The notes below the pieces were generated by a model that was not told the DNA's origin, did not search any database, and worked only from the letters and a program-made list of their open reading frames with translations. From Sorangium cellulosum (GTDB lineage: Bacteria > Myxococcota_A > Polyangia > Polyangiales > Polyangiaceae), in NCBI GenBank assembly GCA_020720045.1, contig DYPH01000026.1, forward strand, positions 15,026 through 52,995: a DNA stretch of 37,970 nucleotides. Reading direction: 5' to 3'. Positions 27,244 through 35,970 of the stretch are shown in pieces; the stretch's first letter is position 1, and every line of letters begins with the position of its first letter. Position numbers and translations under genes: made by a program.

Positions 27244-29426
27244 GGTTTCACCGGTCCCATCCAGGCGATGTGCACTTCCGGGACCGTCTTCCCGTCGGCG
27301 GTGACGGAGCGGACCACTGTTCCGTAACCCTTTGCTTTCGTTCCGATTCCAAAGCTAGCCCCTTCGGGAATCACGACGCGCACTAGGCACCCACCCTTCG
27401 CACACCCGCGTTTCGTATCGAAGAGGGCGAGGCGCTGGCGCCCGGAGACCTTCCCCTCAAGGAGTGTCCCTTCAAGGGCGACCCACTTTCCGCGGGCCGC
27501 ATCGCCGTCGACAAACCCGTCGTAGCCGAGAGGAGCTGCCGATTCCGCGGCGACGACGGCGCTCTTTGCGTCTTTGAAGTGTTTGATTTGCCCGTCGATT
27601 CGGCGGAGCGCACTGGCCGGCCGCGCCGCCGTCACGGAAAATGGACCGTCGGCTGCTTGCGGACCCGCGTCGATCTCAAACAGGCCTTTTTCGTCGGCCG
27701 TCGCGCTCTTTTTGCCGCCCGACGAGACGACTTCAAGCTTCGCGCCGGGCGTCGTCTGGCCGCCAACGATCAAGTGCTGGTCGCCAATCAAATACTGGAC
27801 GGGGGCCGGAGAATCGGCGCGAAGGGGGACGATCTGTGCACCGAGCTTGGTGGTTCCCCCTTCCTTGCTGCCGTCGGGGAACACGATCGCCCATTTTACC
27901 GCCTTTTCAAGCGTTTCTGCCTTCGCTGAACTGCCTTGTGCGAGGGGGCCGAAGGGGAGCTTGTAGAGGCCAATCCCCTTCGCATCGATGGGGACGGGGA
28001 CGCCATCGACGGTCACCACCGAATTCGGGAGGACTGCGAATTGAAGGTCGACGCTTGGGGTGGAGTCGCCCAGATTGCCGTCGTCGGCCTTCACGCGAAA
28101 ATTGAGCGGGACTCGCAAATGAATCTCTTCGTCGCGGCCGAATCCGGGGCGATCCACTTTGACGGTGAGTGGGTTCTCCCCGACGAAGAGCGGCTGCGGG
28201 ACCGCGAGCTGTGCTTTCCCGCTGGCGAGCGTTGCGGTCGCGGTTCCGAGAGCGAGCGTCGTCCCGTCGGCACACTTTTCACAGGTAACTTCGAGGACAT
28301 CGTGCCCCTTCGCGTCGACGGTCGCGCGGGCCGTAAGCGGTGAACCGCCGCGGAGGAGGAAAAAGCCGCCGACCCCACCAACCGCGAGCAAGAGCGCCGC
28401 AAGTCCGCCCACAACCGCGGCGACCGGCACGCCGCTTTTCTTCGGCTCTGCGAGCACCGCCGGCGGCGGTGGGAGCGACTCGGCGACAAACGGGGCCGGT
28501 GCCGGGGCGACCGGCGGAAGCGTCATCGGTCGCTCGCGCGCCGCTTGGCGGATCTCTGGCGTTGCCGTCACGCCGAGGAGGGTCTGCGCCTGGTTCGCAA
28601 CTTTCACCGGGATCGGCTTGGGGGCCCGTCCGTTTGCGATCGCCAGCGAATTTTCTGGAAGCTGCGTCGCGAGAGACGGCGCTTCTTGCGGTGGCGCCGG
28701 CGGTGGAATGGCGACCGGTGGACCGGCCGTCGGCGGCGGCGCGGCGGCCGGCGTAATTCTTTCGTAGGCGACGCCGACAAGTGTTTGTGCTTGAATTTTA
28801 CGTACTTGATCGACCGGGGCTGGCGCCGGTGCCGGTGCCGCCGTTACGGACGCAAGCGACTGTGCGACGCTTGCAGGCACGCCAACCATGGTCGCTGCGC
28901 CGATGCGAGGGCGTGCCTCCGGAGGCTTCGCTGTCTCGGCCGCTTCGGCGGAGAGAATCTCTTGGTAAGCCTGGATCGGGTTCGTCGCGACGGCGGTCGA
29001 CATGTTCTCGTAGTGGAGTCCGTCGAGGTCTCCTCCCGAGGCCGCTTTTGGAGCGCCGTCGACCGCTGCAAACTGCACCATTGTCGCGCTCCCGGGGCGC
29101 TTGAACGCAGCCGCCATCGCCGCTGCCCGAACCGCCTCCCCCACGTGAAGGTCGACCGCAGTAGCTGCAGAGTGCACAGACTGCCCGTCGGTCGTCACCG
29201 GATCTACCGGGACCAGGCGCGGCCCGTCGTCACCGCCTTGGGTGAACGCGTAACCAGCCATGGTTGCAGCATCTTTTACGGCGCGGGTCGCTTCGAGGAG
29301 GTCCTCTTCCGTCGCATCGTCCTTCGCGGGCGCCTTGGCGGGGACCGCAGGCGTGGTGGAGCCGCAACCGCCGCAGAATCGTGCCCCCTCACTCAGACCG
29401 TAACCGCAAACCGGGCAAATCCCCAT
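27240..29426 (-). CDS. zinc-ribbon single-TM protein with Pro-rich region
   Basis: The protein has 728 residues. An N-terminal double-CxxC zinc ribbon uses C4, C7, C18 and C21 (CPVCGYG...FCGGCG). Residues 25-330 are low-complexity Ala/Pro-rich with five short Thr motifs of the form T-[M/L]-x-[G/Q] at T55, T115, T179, T215 and T282. The NSLA element lies at about 249-268. A single TM segment (VAAVVGGLAALLLAVGGVGGFFLL) spans about 335-358. The C-terminal 370 residues are beta-rich, Ig-like, with CEKCADG and a closing domain containing RGCAKGGC. The topology would place the zinc ribbon in the cytoplasm and the beta domains outside. Such proteins are common in Myxococcota, but the role is unknown. 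Confidence 0.8.
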   Translation of the reverse strand: MGICPVCGYGLSEGARFCGGCGSTTPAVPAKAPAKDDATEEDLLEATRAVKDAATMAGYAFTQGGDDGPRLVPVDPVTTDGQSVHSAATAVDLHVGEAVRAAAMAAAFKRPGSATMVQFAAVDGAPKAASGGDLDGLHYENMSTAVATNPIQAYQEILSAEAAETAKPPEARPRIGAATMVGVPASVAQSLASVTAAPAPAPAPVDQVRKIQAQTLVGVAYERITPAAAPPPTAGPPVAIPPPAPPQEAPSLATQLPENSLAIANGRAPKPIPVKVANQAQTLLGVTATPEIRQAARERPMTLPPVAPAPAPFVAESLPPPPAVLAEPKKSGVPVAAVVGGLAALLLAVGGVGGFFLLRGGSPLTARATVDAKGHDVLEVTCEKCADGTTLALGTATATLASGKAQLAVPQPLFVGENPLTVKVDRPGFGRDEEIHLRVPLNFRVKADDGNLGDSTPSVDLQFAVLPNSVVTVDGVPVPIDAKGIGLYKLPFGPLAQGSSAKAETLEKAVKWAIVFPDGSKEGGTTKLGAQIVPLRADSPAPVQYLIGDQHLIVGGQTTPGAKLEVVSSGGKKSATADEKGLFEIDAGPQAADGPFSVTAARPASALRRIDGQIKHFKDAKSAVVAAESAAPLGYDGFVDGDAARGKWVALEGTLLEGKVSGRQRLALFDTKRGCAKGGCLVRVVIPEGASFGIGTKAKGYGTVVRSVTADGKTVPEVHIAWMGPVKP
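28621..28681. repeat. dispersed NSLA element inside the zinc-ribbon protein gene
   Basis: The reverse complement of 28621-28681 aligns without gaps to 68-128, with 53 of 61 bases identical by hand count, including an 18-base exact block (CGCCGTCTCTCGCGACGC). Here it is in sense orientation to the host gene and encodes SLATQLPENSLAIANGRAP. In the TPR gene the same sequence lies antisense and is read as RSRPPANSLAEASR. Confidence 0.75.
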
Positions 29427-29595
29427 AGGCGGCGGAACCTATCGTGCTCTCGGCCCCTTGGGAACCATCGCGTTCTCCGATCCGGCGTCTCGCCGGGCGG
29501 CGACAATTGAGAACGGCGGAGGTGTCGCTCGGAAATCCTCTCGGTCCTGGCAACCCAGTACCCAAATAGGGGGAGCTGTATTAGGCGAGCCCGCC

Positions 29596-29937
29596 ATGAC
29601 CGAACGCATCGTCCACTGCCGCAAGCTCAACGAAGATCTGCCGGGCCTCGAAAAAGCCCCTTACAAAAACGAACTTGGGCAGACGATTTACGAGACCGTC
29701 TCGAAGAAGGCCTGGGAAGCGTGGAAGACGGAGGCCGTCCGCCTCATGAACACCTATCGCGTCGACCCCGCGTCGCCGCAAGGGGTTAAATTCATGTTGA
29801 AACAGTGCGGAATCTACTTCGGCATCGAAGAGGGGGAGGCGGCGAAGGTGGCCTGGACGCCGCCGTCGGCGGGGGGCGATGCGAAGGCCGAGCACAGCCA
29901 TAGCCACCACGAACACGGTCCCGACTGCAAGCATTGA
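29596..29937 (+). CDS. yggX: YggX-family iron-associated protein with His-rich tail
   Basis: The first 87 residues match YggX, a small cytoplasmic protein linked to Fe(II) handling and protection of Fe-S enzymes from oxidation: MTERIVHCRKLNEDLPGLE, then ELGQTIYETVSKKAWEAW and the conserved Cys8. YggX is usually about 90 residues. Here 113 residues end in an added tail with SHSHHEHGPDCKH, a likely metal-binding extension. The ATG at 29596 is set by the family N-terminus. It stands alone, divergent from the zinc-ribbon gene, with a 169-bp upstream gap where I see no clear promoter. Confidence 0.92.
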   Translation: MTERIVHCRKLNEDLPGLEKAPYKNELGQTIYETVSKKAWEAWKTEAVRLMNTYRVDPASPQGVKFMLKQCGIYFGIEEGEAAKVAWTPPSAGGDAKAEHSHSHHEHGPDCKH

Positions 29938-29954
29938 TTCGTGGGAAGTGCGCG

Positions 29955-30143
29955 ATGAAAGCGCGTTTCAATACGCCCACCGCGCATGGTACTTTTCGAC
30001 TCCGCTTGCCGTGTGCGGCCTGCGGAGCACCTTCGATGACGCCCGGAGGACAGGGGCGTTCGTCGTTTGCAAAACCGCTGAGGCTCGCGCAACCGCCACG
30101 TTCTCCGATCCCGCCGACCGGAGACACGCGCCTCTACCTCTGA
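29955..30143 (+). CDS. possible small protein with one CxxC
   Basis: An ATG at 29955 with GGGAAG upstream opens a 62-codon frame ending 19 bp before the large flavoprotein gene. The peptide is basic and Pro-rich with a single CAAC motif (LRLPCAACGAPS), a half zinc-ribbon. The frame has no recognised homologue and could be chance in GC-rich DNA. Its position between yggX and the flavoprotein, with a usable ribosome site, is the only support. If not a gene, this stretch (29938-30162) is a plain leader. Confidence 0.3.
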   Translation: MKARFNTPTAHGTFRLRLPCAACGAPSMTPGGQGRSSFAKPLRLAQPPRSPIPPTGDTRLYL

Positions 30144-30162
30144 TTCTCTAAGAAGGACGTCC

Positions 30163-33100
30163 GTGCATCCTGCTTCCTACGCCGCTCCTCCGTCGAACTC
30201 CTTGCTCATCCTTGGTGTGGAAGGATTTACCTTTCACGACCTGTGGGACCCGACCGAGCTCGCACGCCTCCACGAAGCCTTCTTGCGATGGTTTTCCGTA
30301 GAAGCTCCTGAAGAAGCAGGAAAATTCGATAGCTACCGCGCCGGCAAGGTGACCGGTCCGGAGGCGACGAGCGACGCGCTTCTCGTCGCGGCGCCGTGGG
30401 TTTCTCGCTTTGTGGCGAAGCTTTTTCGCGTTGAGAAGGAACTCGGCACGCTCGCGCAACAAACGAAGGATCGCGAGCCGCTTTGGCGTTTCAAGCGAGA
30501 TTTCGCCAAGAAGCGAGTGCTGAAAAACAACGCAGGCCGTGCGTGGACGACGGGAATGGATGCCGCCCATGCCGTCGCGCGCGCAGTCGTCTTTGCGCTC
30601 GGCGGGGACGAGCTTCTACGGCAAGACGAAGAGCTCGCCGTCGCGCACGCGGTCAATCGTGTTTTTGCCGTCGACGATACCGCGCGGAAGGTGGCGAAAG
30701 GCGGCGGTGGCGCCTGGACCGACGAATTGCTCGCCGACGCCACGAAGATCCGTGAGGCGTTGAAGGCCGACGACGGGGCGGCGAAGGTCCTCCCGGCCGG
30801 GTTTGCCGACTGGAATGACGGCGCCGTAGCCACGATGGTCCTCGATGCCTTTGAACACTGGCTCGCGCGCCGCCGCGGGATCCATCACGACCCCGCAAAC
30901 CGCTGGGCGTCGCTGCGCGCCCCGAAGACGCTTGATTTCAGCAACTTGGTCCGCCTTCGCCGGCCCGACGGGTCGCTCCCGGAGCTCTTCGTCGGCCCGG
31001 AAGAGGAGCGCCGCGAGCGCGTCGGCTTTGCGCTCACCGACCTCCGCGCCGATGCTCGCGCCGTCGAAGAGGAGATCGACTACTGCCTCCTTTGCCACGA
31101 ACGCGACAAAGACAGTTGTTCGAAGGGGCTCAAAGACGCAAAGACCGGATCTTTGAAGAAGAATCCCCTTGGAGTCGACCTCGCCGGTTGCCCCCTTGAG
31201 GAGAAGATTTCTGAGGCGCATACCATGCGCCGCGATGGGGACGCCCTCGCGGCACTCGCCCTCATTGCCATTGACAATCCGATGTGTCCGGGGACCGGTC
31301 ATCGCATTTGCAACGACTGTATGAAGGGCTGTGTCTTCCAAAAGCAGGAACCGGTCAATATCCCTCAGATTGAGACGCGGGTTCTTTCCGAGATTCTTGC
31401 GCTGCCCTACGGCCTCGAGATCTACGGTTTGTTGACGCGCTGGAATCCGCTCAACATTGCCCGCCCCTATCCGCTTCCGTATACGGGAAAGAACGTCCTG
31501 GTTGTTGGGCTCGGGCCTGCCGGCTACACGCTCGCACACCATCTAGGACGTGAGGGATTTGCGGTCGTTGCCGTCGATGGCCTCAAGATCGAGCCGCTCC
31601 CCGCGAGCCTCTTTGACGCCTCCGGGCGGCCGGCACCGGTGAAGGACGTTCAAACGCTCTACGCCGCCCTCGATGAGCGGGTACTTCTTGGCTTTGGTGG
31701 CGTGAGTGAATACGGGATCACGGTCCGCTGGGACAAGAATTTCCTCGGCGTATTGTACGCGACGCTCGCGCGTCAAAAGAGCCTTCGGATCCACGGTGGC
31801 GTCCGTTTCGGAGGGACGCTGACCCTCGACGACGCCTGGGAGCTCGGGTTTCACCACGTGGCGCTCGCTGCCGGCGCCGGGCGACCGACGATCATCGACA
31901 TGAAGAACAACCTGGCGCGCGGCATCCGCAAAGCCTCGGATTTCCTCATGGGTTTGCAGCTTTCCGGGGCGTTCAAGAAGAACAGCCTTGCGAATCTGCA
32001 GGTGAGCTTGCCGGCGGTCGTCGTCGGCGGCGGCCTCACGGCGATCGACACCGCGACGGAACTGCTCGCCTACTACCCGATTCAGATCGAGAAGACGGCA
32101 GCCCGTTGGAAGGGGATCGTCGCCACGAAGGGGGAGGCGGCCGCACGCGCCCTCTTTGACGACGAAGAATGGGAGACGCTTTCGGTCCACCTGGCGCACG
32201 CGCGCGAGCTTGAAGACGAGCGCATCCGCGCCGCGGAAGAGCACCGCCCGGTCGGTCTCCAGAAGCTCCTCGATGGCTGGGGCGGCGTCACGCTCGTCTA
32301 TCGAAAAGGCCTCGGCGACTCGCCAGCCTACCGATTGAATCACGAGGAAGTCGAAAAGAGCCTCGAAGAAGGTGTGCGCTACGTGGAGCACGCTAGCCCC
32401 CTTGAAGCGACCCTCGACCGCTACGGTCACGTCAAAGGGGTCATCTTTCAGCGCAAAGACGGATCGACCATTGAGCTACCCGCGCGGACGGTGTGCGTAG
32501 CCGCCGGCACCAGCCCGAACGTGACCTACGAACGGGAGTATCCTGAGTCTTTCCTTATGGATGACCGGAATCAATACTTCCGCACTCACGAGGCGACGCT
32601 CGGTGAGAACGGCGAGATCCTGCTCACTCCGTCGAAGGGGAAAGGGGCATTTTTCACGAGCTACCGCCACGGTAACAAAGTGGTCTCCTTCTACGGCGAC
32701 AACAACCCCATCTACGCCGGTAGCGTCGTGAAGGCGATGGCGAGCGCCAAGGACGGTTACAAGTATGTCGCCGCGCTCTTTCCCGAAAATGCGACCCTCT
32801 CTCCGGCGGGGCAAACCATTCGCGACGCGGAACGTCATGCATTTTTCGTGAAGATGCAGGATCTCCTTCACGCTGAAATCGTTGAGGTCAATCGCCTCAC
32901 CAAGACGATTGTTGAAGTCGTGGTCCGCGCCCCGCTCGCAGCCCGAAAGTTCCTTCCGGGGCAGTTCTATCGTCTTCAAAATTTCGAAAGTCTCGCCCCC
33001 GAGGTGCCGGATTTGAACGGCGAGGGCAAAGTCCGACTGGCCATGGAAGGGCTCGCCCTTACCGGCGCGTGGACCGACCCCGAGCGTGGCCTTCTCGGTA

Positions 33101-33858
33101 CGATCGTCCTGGAAATGGGCGGAAGTTCAAACCTTTGTGCCGCCCTCGCCCCTGGCGAACGAGTCGTTCTCATGGGGCCGACGGGCGCACCTACGGAAAT
33201 TGAAAAAGAGACGGTACTTCTCTGCGGCGGTGGCCTCGGAAACGCGGTGCTCTTCAGTATCGCGCGCGCCTACAAGGCGCTCGGGTCGAAGGTCATCTAC
33301 TTTGCCGGTTACAAGCACGGCGAAGATCTCTTCAAGCAAGATGACATTGAGGCCCACACCGATCAGGTGATCTGGTGCACCGATGCTGGCTCCGAAATCA
33401 CCCCGCGCCGTCCGCAAGATGCCCACCTTCGCGGAAACATCGTGCAGGCGATGGTCCGTTACGCGCAAGGGGAGCTCGTCGCCGACTTCACAAAATTCAA
33501 GGAAATCCAGCGGATCATCGCCATCGGGTCCGACCGAATGATGGCGGCGGTCCGCGAAGCGCGGCATGGCATTCTTCAACCGCTTCTCTCGCCGAAGCAC
33601 CTCGCCATCGGCAGCATCAATTCACCGATGCAGTGCATGATGAAAGAGATCTGCGCCCAGTGCCTGCAGAAGCACGTCGACCCGGTGACCGGGAAAGAGT
33701 CGGTCGTTTTCACCTGTTACAACCAGGATCAGGAGCTCGATCGCGTCGATTTTGGCCACCTTCGGGAGCGCCTCCGGGCGAACTCGATGCAGGAAAAACT
33801 CGCGAGCGCCTACATGAAGGAGCTCCTCATCAAGAGCCCGAACGTCCTCCGCGTCTGA
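30163..33858 (+). CDS. NfnB-NfnA-like fused flavoprotein oxidoreductase
   Basis: This is a 1231-residue multidomain enzyme. Residues 1-300 are of unknown type. Residues 300-400 carry a GltD/NfnB-type Fe-S region: C308 and C311 (CLLCHERDKDSC), then C375, C383, C386 and C390 (MCPGTGHRICNDCMKGC). A first dinucleotide fold begins near 447 (VVGLGPAGYT) and a second near 617 (AVVVGGGLTAIDTA), with VAAGTSPNVTYE between flavin elements. From about 920 there is a ferredoxin-reductase/PyrK-like part (FLPGQFYRLQNF, LLCGGGLGNAVL). It ends with a [2Fe-2S] site at C1158, C1164, C1167 and C1185. This order matches NfnB fused to NfnA, enzymes passing electrons between NAD(P)H and ferredoxin-like partners. 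The start is GTG with AAGGA five bases upstream. Confidence 0.82.
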   Translation: MHPASYAAPPSNSLLILGVEGFTFHDLWDPTELARLHEAFLRWFSVEAPEEAGKFDSYRAGKVTGPEATSDALLVAAPWVSRFVAKLFRVEKELGTLAQQTKDREPLWRFKRDFAKKRVLKNNAGRAWTTGMDAAHAVARAVVFALGGDELLRQDEELAVAHAVNRVFAVDDTARKVAKGGGGAWTDELLADATKIREALKADDGAAKVLPAGFADWNDGAVATMVLDAFEHWLARRRGIHHDPANRWASLRAPKTLDFSNLVRLRRPDGSLPELFVGPEEERRERVGFALTDLRADARAVEEEIDYCLLCHERDKDSCSKGLKDAKTGSLKKNPLGVDLAGCPLEEKISEAHTMRRDGDALAALALIAIDNPMCPGTGHRICNDCMKGCVFQKQEPVNIPQIETRVLSEILALPYGLEIYGLLTRWNPLNIARPYPLPYTGKNVLVVGLGPAGYTLAHHLGREGFAVVAVDGLKIEPLPASLFDASGRPAPVKDVQTLYAALDERVLLGFGGVSEYGITVRWDKNFLGVLYATLARQKSLRIHGGVRFGGTLTLDDAWELGFHHVALAAGAGRPTIIDMKNNLARGIRKASDFLMGLQLSGAFKKNSLANLQVSLPAVVVGGGLTAIDTATELLAYYPIQIEKTAARWKGIVATKGEAAARALFDDEEWETLSVHLAHARELEDERIRAAEEHRPVGLQKLLDGWGGVTLVYRKGLGDSPAYRLNHEEVEKSLEEGVRYVEHASPLEATLDRYGHVKGVIFQRKDGSTIELPARTVCVAAGTSPNVTYEREYPESFLMDDRNQYFRTHEATLGENGEILLTPSKGKGAFFTSYRHGNKVVSFYGDNNPIYAGSVVKAMASAKDGYKYVAALFPENATLSPAGQTIRDAERHAFFVKMQDLLHAEIVEVNRLTKTIVEVVVRAPLAARKFLPGQFYRLQNFESLAPEVPDLNGEGKVRLAMEGLALTGAWTDPERGLLGTIVLEMGGSSNLCAALAPGERVVLMGPTGAPTEIEKETVLLCGGGLGNAVLFSIARAYKALGSKVIYFAGYKHGEDLFKQDDIEAHTDQVIWCTDAGSEITPRRPQDAHLRGNIVQAMVRYAQGELVADFTKFKEIQRIIAIGSDRMMAAVREARHGILQPLLSPKHLAIGSINSPMQCMMKEICAQCLQKHVDPVTGKESVVFTCYNQDQELDRVDFGHLRERLRANSMQEKLASAYMKELLIKSPNVLRV

Positions 33859-34103
33859 GCGACGCGTTTGTCTCCCGTCTCGGAGCGCGATCGAACGTTC
33901 TGACAGGAAAACGGCCCGTGAGGGCGACGCGCGCGATCCGGAGCGCGCATCGTTGTGGTAGCTCGCGCTCGCGGCGCTCGGAGCCTCACTATTTCTCGAA
34001 ATCGGCGTATTGCCGGTGGCGAAGCAGATGCGAGCGGCGTTTTTCGCTATGATTTCGGTGGCCTCGGCGGAATGTCTCCGCTTTCGGCTCACCCAGGAGC
34101 CCG

Positions 34104-34832
34104 ATGACTCGATACCACCTCGGCGGCAAGGACCTGCGTGGAGCCCTTACGGCCTACGCCAAGCGCTTCGACTTCCTGGAGATTCCGCTCGCTGGCCCCA
34201 ATCCGCCGAGCGCTGCGACCCTCCGCAAGTACCGCCGCTCGGTCCCGGCTTCGTTTGAGTTCGGCGTCATCGCGGCCGAAGCCCTCGCTACGCTGCGCCC
34301 CGGCGACGCCTTCGAGGCCGAGCTCGCGAAGTTTCTCGAGGCGATCACGATTCTTCAGGCGCGCGTCGCCTTGATTCGGACGCCCTCGGAGGTGACGCCC
34401 GCGCCCCTCTGGCGCACCCGTTTTGAGAAGCTTCTCGAGCGGTTGCCTCGCGACGTCACGCAGGTCGCCTGGGAGCCGCGTGGCCTCTGGGAAATCGACG
34501 ACGCGACCGTTCAGGCAAAGAAATGGGGCGTCGTCCTTGTGGTCGACCCCGCCCGCGAGGCGGTCCCGGCCGGTCCCGTCGTCTATGCGCGCCTCCGTGC
34601 GCTCGGCGAAACCCGCTCCTTCGGCGCCTCCGCGCTGACCCGCGTCGCTGACGCGATCGGCGAGCGCCGCGATGCCTACGTCGTCCTTGAAACGACGGGC
34701 GCGCTCAAGGAATCCAAGCTTTTCCGGCAGGTTGCGGGGGAAGTTGCCGCTGCCTCCGCCGGCACCGCCAGCCGCGTGATCCAGCCGCGCGCCCACGGGT
34801 CGCTCAAGATCCGCGACGACGAGCAAGAGTAA
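34104..34832 (+). CDS. DUF72-family protein
   Basis: The protein has 242 residues with the DUF72 barrel pattern: FDFLEIPLAGPNPPSAATL (compare the family's Y..vE.n.tFY..P), then SVPASFEFGVIA, VAWEPRGLW and VVYARLRALGE. The biochemical role of DUF72 is not established. The gene is separated from the flavoprotein by 245 bp that holds no gene I can support; a TATGAT at 34048-34053 is a possible -10, with no good -35. Its stop overlaps the next start as TAATG, so the two are probably coupled. Confidence 0.75.
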   Translation: MTRYHLGGKDLRGALTAYAKRFDFLEIPLAGPNPPSAATLRKYRRSVPASFEFGVIAAEALATLRPGDAFEAELAKFLEAITILQARVALIRTPSEVTPAPLWRTRFEKLLERLPRDVTQVAWEPRGLWEIDDATVQAKKWGVVLVVDPAREAVPAGPVVYARLRALGETRSFGASALTRVADAIGERRDAYVVLETTGALKESKLFRQVAGEVAAASAGTASRVIQPRAHGSLKIRDDEQE

Positions 34833-35875
34833 TGAAGAAGCAGAACGCCATCGCGTGCTCCCAGGAGCACGTCGCCGCGACCCTCGAGCCACATCTCCTC
34901 CGGATGAACGCGGTCGATGCCGTCGTGAATGGGATCCTCGTCGCCGCCGCCCTCGATCCGTCGGTCCTTCTTGGGCCGGTCCAGATCCTGGTGGGCGGTC
35001 CTGGGGTCGGGTTCCACGCCATCGACGGACGCCTTCGCCAACCGGGGGCCGACGTGCCGCGACCTCGCGGATTTGTGGACCGAAAAGACGTCCCTCGTGC
35101 GGCCCGCGTGGCGGTCCCCGTGCTTCCGGCGGCCGTCGTTGGCGCGCTCACCGCCTTCGGCACGCAGACGATCAACGCCGCTTGCCAGCTCGCCATCGGT
35201 GCCGCAAGCGGTACGCCCCGCGCGGAAGTGCTCCAAATCGTTGCTCGACGGGGCGCGACCGCCTTCGTCGACCCCACACTCCGCGAGGCGCTCCTGGACG
35301 CCGGCGGCCGCCTTGAAGGGGGGCTCCTCACGGCGACCGACCTTGACGGCATCCCGGCGACGGTCTCCCCGAGCGAGGCGACCACGCTTTCGGCCCCCGA
35401 CGGCGCGACGCGCCGCGTGTTCACGATGCCGAACGCCGACGTCACCCACGCGGATGGCGGCGTGCAGGTCGTCGCTGCGACCGATATCCGCGGAATCTTT
35501 GCGGTTGCCGCCTACGAAACACGCGCCGAAGGGGCGCTTGTTGAGGCGCTTGGCCTCCGCGCCCCTTACGCAGCCATTCCGGTCATGCGCGGCGAAACGC
35601 GGACTGCCCCCGGTACCGTCCTCGCAGCTGCGGCGCCGATCGCCATCGTCGCCGACGACGACTCCTGCCGACTCGCGCTGGGCGCCGCAGCACGCGCGGC
35701 AAGTGACGCGATGGGCCCCCGCGAAGGAATCCCCCTCGCGACGCTCCTCGCCGCCGCCGCCGGCTTTAACTTCGCACTCCCGCTTGAAAGCCTGTTCGCC
35801 AAGGTGCCGGGCCCCCGCTGGGTCGCCACGGCGGGCGGCCGCGAAGGGGCGCGCGGGACCGTGATCGGTTACTGA
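34832..35875 (+). CDS. truncated/degenerate gamma-glutamyltransferase-like protein
   Basis: The protein has 347 residues; classical gamma-glutamyltransferases are about 550-580. The N-terminus keeps the family character (CSQEHVAATLEPHLLRMNAVDAVV, then DPSVLLGPVQILVGGPGVGF). A later segment, PNADVTHADGGVQVVAA, corresponds in position and flavour to the Ntn nucleophile region (usually TTHxSVVD), but the nucleophile position reads Val rather than Thr. No signal peptide is visible, while most members are exported. It may be a non-catalytic or altered relative. It is coupled to the DUF72 gene upstream and followed by a terminator. Confidence 0.6.
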   Translation: MKKQNAIACSQEHVAATLEPHLLRMNAVDAVVNGILVAAALDPSVLLGPVQILVGGPGVGFHAIDGRLRQPGADVPRPRGFVDRKDVPRAARVAVPVLPAAVVGALTAFGTQTINAACQLAIGAASGTPRAEVLQIVARRGATAFVDPTLREALLDAGGRLEGGLLTATDLDGIPATVSPSEATTLSAPDGATRRVFTMPNADVTHADGGVQVVAATDIRGIFAVAAYETRAEGALVEALGLRAPYAAIPVMRGETRTAPGTVLAAAAPIAIVADDDSCRLALGAAARAASDAMGPREGIPLATLLAAAAGFNFALPLESLFAKVPGPRWVATAGGREGARGTVIGY

Positions 35876-35901
35876 CCGCTACTCAAGCCTAGGACGCAAA
35901 G

Positions 35902-35937
35902 GAAAAGGCGCGCACTCGGAGAGAGGGCGCGCTTTTT
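35902..35937. terminator. bidirectional intrinsic terminator
   Basis: GCGCGC (35908-35913) pairs with GCGCGC (35927-35932), flanked by AAAA on the left and TTTTT (35933-35937) on the right. It sits between convergent stops at 35875 and 35971. On the minus strand the stem is followed by CTTTTCCTTT, so it can serve both genes. Confidence 0.8.
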
Positions 35938-35970
35938 CTTTTGAAATTTCGAGCTATTGGGACGCTGAAG

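Noticed and set aside
33859-34103. Terminator or small gene after the flavoprotein
   Set aside because: A GC-rich hairpin (GCGCGC around GATCCGGA) is visible but no T-run follows, and no frame has a ribosome site with protein-like content.
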